From Aquidulcibacter sp. (GTDB lineage: Bacteria > Pseudomonadota > Alphaproteobacteria > Caulobacterales > Aquidulcibacteraceae), in assembly GCA_027532555.1 (NCBI GenBank), contig JAPZTJ010000068.1, positions 1 to 56,735 on the forward strand: a stretch of 56,735 nucleotides of DNA, given 5' to 3'. The notes under the pieces were generated by a model. It was given only the letters and a program-made list of their open reading frames with translations, ran no database searches and had not been told where the DNA came from. Both the position numbers and the translations under genes were made by a program. The first letter of the stretch is position 1. Each line of letters opens with the position of its first letter. Of this stretch, positions 50,196 to 56,735 are shown in pieces.

Positions 50196-50597
50196 ATGTT
50201 CCTATCCCATATCACCCTGCTTGTAAGCGATATTCCAAGGTCAAAAGCCTTTTATCAGGCGCTTGGTTTAGAGCTGATTGTCGATGCCGCCCATTATTGC
50301 CGGTTTCGCGCCAATCTAGACGGGCAGGGCAGCCAAACCCTGTCGATCTCTCACAGTCCGGGCCCCATTGGCGCATCGTGTCATGTGGGCTTTGAGTTTG
50401 CGTCGCCTGAGGCGTTGGACTTTTATGCAGATTTACTGCAGTCCCGGGGCTTCGCGCTGGCAGAGCACCCACAAGATCGCAGCTGGCTGTGGCGCGATGT
50501 GATTCTCCACGATCCAGACGGCCACGAAATCTTGCTGCTATATGCCGGTGACAACAAACTCAACCCGCCGTGGCGGGTTGAGCATTTGCCGGACTAG
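50196..50597 (+). CDS. VOC-superfamily (glyoxalase/bleomycin-resistance fold) protein
   Basis: A 133-residue protein with the paired beta-alpha-beta3 modules of this fold. FLSHITLLVSDIPRSKAFYQ has the first metal-ligand His5, and DVILHDPDGHEILLLYAG has the last Glu ligand. Middle ligands are less clear (GFEFASPEALDFYADLLQSR). The activity can be isomerase, dioxygenase or resistance binding, and cannot be told here. It converges with the P450 gene (24 bases between stops). Confidence 0.85.
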   Translation: MFLSHITLLVSDIPRSKAFYQALGLELIVDAAHYCRFRANLDGQGSQTLSISHSPGPIGASCHVGFEFASPEALDFYADLLQSRGFALAEHPQDRSWLWRDVILHDPDGHEILLLYAGDNKLNPPWRVEHLPD

Positions 50598-50620
50598 ACA
50601 CACTTCTTGTTTAAGCGGGA

Positions 50621-51904
50621 TTACTTCCGCAGGATCACACGCATCGACTCATAGCCCTTCACAAAGGCCGAGCGAATGCGGGTGGGTTCTGAGACAACCT
50701 GAATGTCAGAAAAGCGCTTCAAGGCTTCTTCCCAGACAATGCGCAATTGCATTTCTGCCAAGCGATTGCCGACGCAGCGATGGATACCAAAGCCGAAAGA
50801 CAAGTGGTTGCGCGCGCGTGGCCGGTCGATCCAGAAATCATTTGGTCGCTCAATCATCTCGTCATCGCGGTTGCCCGAGACATACCACATCACGACCTTG
50901 TCGCCCTTTTTGATCAGCTTGCCACCCAATTCGACGTCTTCAATTGCCGTACGACGCATGTGGGCGAGTGGTGTCTGCCAACGAATGATCTCCGACACCA
51001 TGTTTGGAATAATGGAAGGATCGGCCCGTAGCTTCTTGAATTCTTCCGGATTTTTGGAAAGCGCATAAAGCCCGCCGGTCAAGGAATTGCGCGTGGTGTC
51101 ATTGCCGCCAACGATCAACAGGATCAAATTGCCAAGATATTCCAAGGGCTCCATGTTGTGGGTGGCTTCGCCATGGGCGAGCATGGAGATGAGGTCATTG
51201 CCACCGCTGTTATTGACCCGCTCATTCCACAAATTGGTGAAATAGGCCAAGCATTCAAAAAGTTCTGCACGGCGCTGGTCTTCGGTTTCGATGATGCCAC
51301 CTGGAATAGGCTGCGCCGTAGCCACATCGGACCAACGGGTTAGTTTGCGGCGGTCTTCCCAAGGGAAGTCGAATAAGGTTGCCAGCATTTGCGTGGTCAA
51401 TTCAACCGAGACTTTATCAACCCAGTCAAACTCTTCATCGATGGGCAATTCGTCGAAAATCAAATTGACCCGCTCGCGGATCGTGCTTTCCATTTTCGCC
51501 AAATTGTCTGGCCCGACGATGGGCTGCACCACTTTGCGCTGGGCGTCATGCTTGGGTGGGTCCATGGCGATAAACATGGGCAGAATGAAGTCTTCATCAA
51601 AGCCGACGATCGTAATCCCACCCAAGAAAGCATCGGACGAGAATTGGTGGTGGTTGGTGTCCACCGCCATAATGTCCTTATAGCGGGTCACCGACCAATA
51701 GCCGCCCACTTTCTCCTCTTGGCTGTCACACCAATGGATGGGGTCTTCCTTGCGAAGGCGCTCAAAATAGGACCAATGGCAATCATGGGTCCAAAGCTCT
51801 GGCATGGCGACATCAATCTCTTCGAGCGGAATAGACCAAGCCCGCTTGGCGTGATGTTCTTGAACAGACTTGAAATCTGCAGGATTGAAGTTGCCGTCGG
51901 CCAT
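50621..51904 (-). CDS. Cytochrome P450, CYP153-like
   Basis: A 427-residue soluble P450. The I-helix oxygen-binding motif is VGGNDTTRNS (about 255-265), the K-helix E-x-x-R is EIIRW, and the heme loop FGFGIHRCVGNRLAE (about 365-380) has the cysteine ligand. MDPPKHDAQRKVV and an N-terminal VGGYWSVTRYKDIMAVDTNH fit the CYP153 alkane hydroxylase group, which oxidises the end of n-alkanes and fatty acids with a separate ferredoxin and reductase. Neither partner is in the window. The ATG at 51904 is preceded by GGGAGA; earlier in-frame starts would add up to 30 unlike residues. Confidence 0.9.
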   Translation of the reverse strand: MADGNFNPADFKSVQEHHAKRAWSIPLEEIDVAMPELWTHDCHWSYFERLRKEDPIHWCDSQEEKVGGYWSVTRYKDIMAVDTNHHQFSSDAFLGGITIVGFDEDFILPMFIAMDPPKHDAQRKVVQPIVGPDNLAKMESTIRERVNLIFDELPIDEEFDWVDKVSVELTTQMLATLFDFPWEDRRKLTRWSDVATAQPIPGGIIETEDQRRAELFECLAYFTNLWNERVNNSGGNDLISMLAHGEATHNMEPLEYLGNLILLIVGGNDTTRNSLTGGLYALSKNPEEFKKLRADPSIIPNMVSEIIRWQTPLAHMRRTAIEDVELGGKLIKKGDKVVMWYVSGNRDDEMIERPNDFWIDRPRARNHLSFGFGIHRCVGNRLAEMQLRIVWEEALKRFSDIQVVSEPTRIRSAFVKGYESMRVILRK

Positions 51905-52138
51905 AGAAGTTCTCCCAATATCGAGCTCATTTTGTGCGATACTCATTTTCGCTATGGGGCCACATTTTGAGGCTTTTGTCACCCCCTGACGCATGCGTCA
52001 TGTTTGAAAAAAATTGTAGCTGGAAAACTTTAAGCAGCCTATGGCCATCTTGTCCCTATTTTCAAAACCCCTACAAACCTTTAGCCTGAACCTTGGCCAA
52101 ATCGCTCCTTCGTTGCGATCCAGATAAGGACCCCGGAC

Positions 52139-52897
52139 ATGGATCTGAATATGGCCTTGATGCGGGCCACATTTAAACTGGACCAGCGTCAGGAAGACGG
52201 GGTTACGACGATTGGTACTGGCTGGTTGGTGCGTTTGCCTGAGGCAGACGGTCAAGGCAGTTCAGCGCGGCTCGCCCTGGTCACAGCAGGTCATGTGTTG
52301 GACCGAATGAAGCATGAGCAAGCCTCAGTCCATTGGCGTCGGGTAGATGCAGATGGGCGCTGGCACCGCGAGCCGGCACCTGTCCAGATTCGCACCGACG
52401 CTGGCGCGCCTTTGTGGCACCGCCATCCCGATCGCGACATTGCCGCTTTACCCATCGACCCTCCGGCCCACGCGCACGATTGGGCTATCGACTTTGAACA
52501 ATTAGCTGATGATGCTGCTTTAGAGTCTTTTGACGTCCAGCCAGGTGATGAAATGCTGGCACTTGGTTATCCGCGCGGTCTGTCGGCCAATGAAATCGGT
52601 TTTCCGATCCTACGCGCGGGGCGCGTGGCATCTTACCCCTTGTGGCCGAGTGCAGATTTCCCAACTTTTTTGATGGATTTCGCCGTCTTTGCCGGTAATT
52701 CCGGCGGCCCAGTCTATATGTCAGACCGGGCGCGCAAGCGGGTTGGCGCGCGCGATTTTCACGAAGCGCAGTTTGTAGCAGGCCTATTGGCCCAACAAGT
52801 TGTCTTGACCGATGAGCGGTTGGAAATCGGCATTGTGCTGCATGCAGCTTTTATTCGCCAATGCTTACTGGCGTTGAAGGAAAAGCTAGACGCTTAG
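52139..52897 (+). CDS. Trypsin-like serine protease domain protein
   Basis: A 252-residue protein of the chymotrypsin fold. The triad is visible: His in LVTAGHVLD (near 59), Asp in HPDRDIAALPI (near 100), and Ser in FAGNSGGPVYMSD (near 190). There is no signal peptide and no PDZ domain, so it appears cytoplasmic and unlike DegP. Family or role is not known. It ends 4 bases into the convergent msrB gene (overlapping stops). Confidence 0.8.
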   Translation: MDLNMALMRATFKLDQRQEDGVTTIGTGWLVRLPEADGQGSSARLALVTAGHVLDRMKHEQASVHWRRVDADGRWHREPAPVQIRTDAGAPLWHRHPDRDIAALPIDPPAHAHDWAIDFEQLADDAALESFDVQPGDEMLALGYPRGLSANEIGFPILRAGRVASYPLWPSADFPTFLMDFAVFAGNSGGPVYMSDRARKRVGARDFHEAQFVAGLLAQQVVLTDERLEIGIVLHAAFIRQCLLALKEKLDA

Positions 52898-53316
52898 CCA
52901 GCTTGATCCTCGTTGGCTTGAAACACGAGGACCACACCATTGATACACCAACGCTGACCAGTCGGCGCAGGACCATCTGGGAACACATGGCCTTGGTGGG
53001 CGCCACACGTCGCGCAATGGCACTCTGTGCGGGGATAGAGCAGCTTCCAATCGGTTTTGGTTGCAACGGCTTCGGTTGTGATCGGCTTGGTGAAGCTCGG
53101 CCAACCGGTGCCAGAATCAAACTTGTCGTTGGTTGCCCATAGGGCGGTGCCACAGCCAACACAGTGAAACGTGCCGTCGCGCTTTTCGTCATTCAGGGGC
53201 GAGGTAAAGGCGCGTTCGGTGCCTTCTTGGCGCGCGACTTGAAACTGAGCGGGCGTCAGAATGGTCTTCCATTCGGCATCGGTTTTCTGGACGGTGAAGC
53301 GGTCGGACTTGGCCAT
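52894..53316 (-). CDS. msrB: Peptide-methionine (R)-S-oxide reductase
   Basis: A 140-residue repair enzyme that reduces methionine-R-sulfoxide in proteins with thioredoxin. It has the two zinc CxxC pairs (HCVGCGTALW and HCATCGAHQGHVF), SGTGWPSF, and the catalytic Cys in RWCINGVVLVFQ near the C-terminus. The signature GHVFPDGP is complete. Full length; ATG preceded by TAGGAGATTATC. Confidence 0.97.
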   Translation of the reverse strand: MAKSDRFTVQKTDAEWKTILTPAQFQVARQEGTERAFTSPLNDEKRDGTFHCVGCGTALWATNDKFDSGTGWPSFTKPITTEAVATKTDWKLLYPRTECHCATCGAHQGHVFPDGPAPTGQRWCINGVVLVFQANEDQAG

Positions 53317-53376
53317 GATAATCTCCTATAGGCCTCTTTACGCAAGGCAGGCGCGATTGGTTGCAGGGAAGATGCG

Positions 53377-54651
53377 TCACATACCGGTCTTGACGACGCC
53401 TTTGCCGTAGCGCGCATGCACTGAATCGAGCGCGCGCTCTAGGGCGGCGCGCTTTGGTGCCTGCGTGTTCAGGAGGTCGCCCTGATCGGCACCCTCTAGC
53501 GTGCTTAAATCCGAAAGCCCAACCCCAATCAAACGAAAGGGGCCCTTGCTGATTTCTGCACTCAACAAAGGCCGCGCGGCCTCAAACACAACGCGTCCGG
53601 TGGCGGTTGGTTCTGGCAGGGTCAGCCGCCGCGTTACTTGTTTGAAGCCAGAGGTCTTAAGTTTCAGCGTGACAACCCGGCCCGCACGGCCCTTGGCGCG
53701 ACTGATTTCCCCGACTTTAGCGCATAGCCGCTGCAAAATGGGCTCCAGCTCGTCCAAGCTCTTTAAGTCATGATGAAAGGTGGTCTCAGAGGAGATTGAC
53801 TTGCGCTCGCTATCTGGCTCCACGCGGCGGTTGTCGATCCCGCGCGCCATATTGGCCAATCTTGTGCCTCCGTCGCCATAGCGGCGCGTGAGGTCAAGGG
53901 GGTTTGCGGCTGCAAGGTCACCGATCAGCTGGTAGCCGTCGCGGTTTAGCGCTTTGGCAAAGGCTGGGCCCACGCCATGAAGAAAGCCCACAGGCCTCGG
54001 CCACAAAATCTCGCCCACATCCTCGGGGCCCAGAATGGCAAAGCCGCGCGGCTTGTCGAGGTCGCTGGCCGTTTTGGCCAAAAATTTATTGCACGACAGG
54101 CCGATGGAGACGGTGAGCCCCATCTCGGTTTCGATCTTGTGCTGAAAGCGCGCCAGCGTCAGGGCAGGGGCACCGTGATGCATTTGTGTGGTGCCTGAGA
54201 GGTCCAGATAGGCCTCATCAATCGAGACCGGCTCTACCAAGGGCGTCAGCGCCTGCATGGCTTGGCGAATGGCTTTTCCTTCCCGCGCATACAGGGCCAT
54301 ATTGGGCGAGATCACGGTCGCATCTGGGCAGAGCTTTAGCGCTTTAAACATTGGCATCGCAGACCGGACGCCCGAAGCCCGCGCGATATAGCAACACGTC
54401 GCCACCACGCCCCGTCGCCCGCCGCCTACAATGACAGGCTTATCGCGCAGCTCTGGCTGATCGCGCTTGTGGATCGCTGCATAAAAAGCATCGCAGTCGA
54501 TATGGGCGACCGAGAAGGTTTGCAGGCTTTTATGGCTAATTTGCCGCCTTGAGCCGCAATTTGGGCAGCGAAGCGCCTGTTCGCTCCGCGGAGACACGTC
54601 CTGATAAAAACAATCGCGGCATAGACTTGGCAAGGCTCGATTAACTCCCAT
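53377..54651 (-). CDS. dinB: DNA polymerase IV
   Basis: A 424-residue Y-family translesion polymerase. The N-terminal zinc finger (LCRDCF and RCPNCGS) is a form common in alphaproteobacteria. The catalytic residues are in HIDCDAFYAAI and SIDEAYLDLSG, and the helix-hairpin-helix part is in FLHGVGPAFAKAL. A little-finger domain follows (about 300-415). The ATG at 54651 is used; a GTG five codons earlier is possible. No LexA box is evident in the 58 bases to divK, which is divergent. Confidence 0.95.
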   Translation of the reverse strand: MGVNRALPSLCRDCFYQDVSPRSEQALRCPNCGSRRQISHKSLQTFSVAHIDCDAFYAAIHKRDQPELRDKPVIVGGGRRGVVATCCYIARASGVRSAMPMFKALKLCPDATVISPNMALYAREGKAIRQAMQALTPLVEPVSIDEAYLDLSGTTQMHHGAPALTLARFQHKIETEMGLTVSIGLSCNKFLAKTASDLDKPRGFAILGPEDVGEILWPRPVGFLHGVGPAFAKALNRDGYQLIGDLAAANPLDLTRRYGDGGTRLANMARGIDNRRVEPDSERKSISSETTFHHDLKSLDELEPILQRLCAKVGEISRAKGRAGRVVTLKLKTSGFKQVTRRLTLPEPTATGRVVFEAARPLLSAEISKGPFRLIGVGLSDLSTLEGADQGDLLNTQAPKRAALERALDSVHARYGKGVVKTGM

Positions 54652-54709
54652 GCGATACAAGCACACTTCAAGCTTGGGGTCACTCTGAGCAAAAAGATTG
54701 GAGCGGAGT

Positions 54710-55129
54710 ATGGCGGCGTCGGTCGCAACTCATGAAACGGAACAGCCGTTGGCAGAGCCAAAGGCGCAAAAAACCGTGATGATTGTTGAGGATAATGAAC
54801 TCAACATGCGGCTGTTTCGCGACTTGCTGGCAGCATTTGGCTATCGCACGGTGGAAACCCGTGACGGCCTGATGGCGCTGGACTTGGCGCGTGCTGAAAA
54901 GCCAGACTTGATCTTAATGGACATCCAATTGCCAGAGGTCTCTGGCCTCGACATTACCCGGTGGATGAAGGCCGATGATGAATTGGCCAACATCCCCATC
55001 ATCGCTGTGACCGCCTTTGCCATGCGGGGCGATGAAGAGCGTTTCCGCGAAGGCGGCTGCCAAGATTACCTGTCAAAACCTATTTCCGTGGCCACCTTCA
55101 TTGGTGCTGTGCGTAAGTTCATAGGATAG
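54710..55129 (+). CDS. divK: Single-domain response regulator DivK
   Basis: A 139-residue protein, a receiver domain with a short N-terminal extension. [20 protein letters not shown] has the acidic pair, [14 protein letters not shown] the phospho-acceptor Asp, [14 protein letters not shown] the Thr/Ala switch region, and DYLSKPI the Lys. DivK is the phosphorelay switch between kinases DivJ/PleC and the DivL-CckA-CtrA cell-cycle pathway in Caulobacter and relatives. The order divK-pleD, with four bases between, is the Caulobacter arrangement and is the basis for the symbol. ATG at 54710 with GGAG upstream. Confidence 0.95.
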   Translation: MAASVATHETEQPLAEPKAQKTVMIVEDNELNMRLFRDLLAAFGYRTVETRDGLMALDLARAEKPDLILMDIQLPEVSGLDITRWMKADDELANIPIIAVTAFAMRGDEERFREGGCQDYLSKPISVATFIGAVRKFIG

Positions 55130-55133
55130 TCCG

Positions 55134-56498
55134 ATGACTGCACGTGTCCTTGTTGTTGATGATGTCGAACCCAATGTTCGCTTGTTGGAAGCAAAGCTTC
55201 AGCATGAATATTATACCGTCATCACGTCTAATTCTGGCGAAGATGCCATCGTGAAGGCCAATCGTGAGAATCCCGATGTGATTCTGCTCGATGTGATGAT
55301 GCCGGGCCTCGATGGGTTTGAGACCTGTAAGCGTCTGAAAGATGATCCTGCCACCCGCCATATCCCGGTGGTGATGGTGACCGCCCTCGACCAGCGCGAA
55401 GACCGCGTCAAAGGCCTCGCCGTGGGCGCAGATGATTTCCTCTCCAAGCCAATTGACGACATCACCTTGTTTGCGCGGGTAAAGTCGTTGGCCCGCTTTA
55501 AGGCGGTAGCCGATGAGCTTCGCTTACGTGAAGCCGCTGGCCGGCGCATGGGCGTGATTGAGGGCGGTTCGAACCGAGAATTGGGCCTCAACGCCCGCAT
55601 CCTAATCGTGGAAGATGACCCCCGGCGCGCTGCGCGATTAAAGCGCACGCTTGAAGCCGAACAGCGCCCGATGCTGATGCAGGATTCCAACGAATTGGGC
55701 CCCATGGGTCAATCGACCGTGGAATTGATGATTATCTCTGCCTCTGGGGCATCCTTTGACGGTCTGCGCCTTGCCGCCCATGTGCGCGGCCAAGAAAGCA
55801 CCCGCAGTTTGCCAATCCTTGCGATCTGCGAACCGGAAGAAAAAATCAAAGCGCTGCGCGCGCTGGAAGTGGGCGTCAATGACTTCATTTATCGCCCGAT
55901 TGATGACGAAGAATTGCTGGCCCGCACCCGCACCCTGGTCAAGCGCAAGCGCCATATCGATCAGCTGCGCCTGACGGTGGATTCCAGCATGGAATTGGCC
56001 GTGACCGACCAGCTGACCGGCCTGCACAACCGCCGCTATATGGAAAGCCAGTTGAAGTCCTTGTTGGCACGCTCCTCACGCGGTGGGCCGCCTGTGTCGG
56101 TGCTGATTGCCGACATCGACCATTTCAAACGCGTGAACGACTTGTTTGGCCATGATGCCGGCGACAATGTGATCCGCGAGTTTGCCGCGCGCTTGGCCTC
56201 CAACTTCCGCCCGCGCGATTTGGCTTGCCGCTATGGCGGGGAAGAATTCGTGGTCATCATGCCCGAAACCAACGCCAATGACGCCAATATGATTGCCGAG
56301 CGTCTACGCTCCTCCATCGAAGAGGCCGCGTTCTTCATTGGGTCCGCTCGCGATACGCTGGAAGTAACCTGCTCTGTTGGTGTCGCCGTGGCTAAAAACA
56401 GCGAACTGGACTTCGAAACCCTGCTCAAACGCGCTGACGAGGCGCTGTATGTGGCGAAGCGGAGCGGTCGCAATAAGGTTGTTTCGCAGGCTGCTTAG
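55134..56498 (+). CDS. pleD: Diguanylate cyclase response regulator PleD
   Basis: A 454-residue cyclic-di-GMP synthase with the domain order REC-REC-GGDEF. REC1 (about 1-125) has the Asp of VILLDVMMPG and SKP. REC2 (about 150-285) lacks a clear phospho-acceptor and serves dimerisation. The GGDEF domain (about 290-454) has the inhibitory I-site RPRD six residues before the catalytic GGEEF (368-372). It makes c-di-GMP at the stalked pole and drives swarmer-to-stalk development in Caulobacter. Length and motif positions match the Caulobacter protein. Confidence 0.97.
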   Translation: MTARVLVVDDVEPNVRLLEAKLQHEYYTVITSNSGEDAIVKANRENPDVILLDVMMPGLDGFETCKRLKDDPATRHIPVVMVTALDQREDRVKGLAVGADDFLSKPIDDITLFARVKSLARFKAVADELRLREAAGRRMGVIEGGSNRELGLNARILIVEDDPRRAARLKRTLEAEQRPMLMQDSNELGPMGQSTVELMIISASGASFDGLRLAAHVRGQESTRSLPILAICEPEEKIKALRALEVGVNDFIYRPIDDEELLARTRTLVKRKRHIDQLRLTVDSSMELAVTDQLTGLHNRRYMESQLKSLLARSSRGGPPVSVLIADIDHFKRVNDLFGHDAGDNVIREFAARLASNFRPRDLACRYGGEEFVVIMPETNANDANMIAERLRSSIEEAAFFIGSARDTLEVTCSVGVAVAKNSELDFETLLKRADEALYVAKRSGRNKVVSQAA

Positions 56499-56518
56499 TT
56501 GGCACCAGACGCCTGTCA

Positions 56519-56545
56519 TCCCGGACGGCGTTAGCCGATCCGGGA
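56519..56545 (+). repeat. Palindromic REP-like hairpin after pleD
   Basis: TCCCGGA-CGGC-GTTA-GCCG-A-TCCGGGA forms an 11-pair stem with a one-base bulge. Together with the preceding GTCA and the following CC it resembles GTCATCCCGGA-type palindromes common in alphaproteobacterial intergenic DNA. It may also stabilise the 3' end of the pleD mRNA. Confidence 0.6.
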
Positions 56546-56639
56546 CCTGCATATGGAAATCCACCGGGGTCCCCGCTCTCCGCTAGCACTGCGGCGGGGA
56601 TTGTCTGTTTGTGATGTGTAAGTATGGTTGGGCTGGTTA

Positions 56640-56673
56640 GGCAATTTGGTGGGTGGCCGCCCACCAAATTGCC
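56640..56673. repeat. Long perfect inverted repeat at the right edge
   Basis: GGCAATTTGGTGGG and its exact complement CCCACCAAATTGCC surround TGGCCG. The 14-base arms have no T-tail. Between it and the pleD stop lies another GC-rich pair (TCCCCGC...GCGGGGA). No gene is seen in 56499-56735; what follows lies outside the window. Confidence 0.6.
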
Positions 56674-56735
56674 GACGTTGGTACGACCGTGCGGGGATCG
56701 GGTTTTGAGGCCCGTTGTCATCGAGGTCTGCCAGC

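Overview
The window reads as chromosomal DNA of an alphaproteobacterium, most likely from the Caulobacterales/Maricaulales side of the class. The main reason is the divK-pleD pair at the right end: the PleD homologue is 454 residues with the GGEEF motif near residue 368, as in Caulobacter. The zinc-finger DinB, the YchF-Pth-L25 cluster and a CYP153-like P450 fit the same group. No rRNA, CRISPR array, plasmid replication gene or tyrosine integrase was found.

Left part (0.36-7.4 kb): a minus-strand operon encodes an ABC-2 exporter followed by a DesK-type histidine kinase and a NarL-type regulator, with a secreted or anchored alpha/beta hydrolase after it. Facing away from it is a plus-strand SdpR-SdpI-like autorepressor/immunity pair and a second alpha/beta hydrolase. 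The intergenic spaces hold copies of a short dispersed repeat and a solitary insertion-sequence end.

Accessory part (7.5-37.1 kb): this stretch lies between two 186-bp direct repeats (13 differences by eye). The right copy ends inside the CCA end of tRNA-Arg(CCT). It contains, in order: a complete IS3/IS407-type insertion sequence with inverted ends and a 4-bp target duplication; an AAA+ ATPase whose expected subtilase partner survives only as a stub; a DUF2971 gene; a WapI-type immunity-like gene; a 1797-residue protein with an N-terminal PD-(D/E)xK-like nuclease segment and a P-loop NTPase (a defence candidate); a Tn7-like transposition module (tnsA, tniA, tniB and a long tniQ); two divergent HTH regulators; a 219-bp MITE-like element; and a metal-resistance operon (CsoR-family sensor, small Cys-rich protein, outer-membrane factor, periplasmic adaptor, RND pump, His-rich lipoprotein, methyltransferase-like membrane protein, CDF exporter, two further small proteins).

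Right part (37.1-56.7 kb): this looks like ordinary core chromosome. It holds tRNA-Arg, ispH, a lipoprotein, argS, DUF1289, cobS, cobT, selO, a DUF4261-like protein, a two-domain aspartic protease, a GDSL esterase, ychF, pth, rplY, a VOC protein, a cytochrome P450, a trypsin-like protease, msrB, dinB and divK-pleD.

The most interesting points are the Tn7-like module together with the nuclease-NTPase gene inside a repeat-bounded island at a tRNA gene, the decayed ATPase/subtilase pair, and an array of short inverted motifs at 7.64-7.82 kb. Element ends, the defence role and the metal specificity are inferred, not shown.
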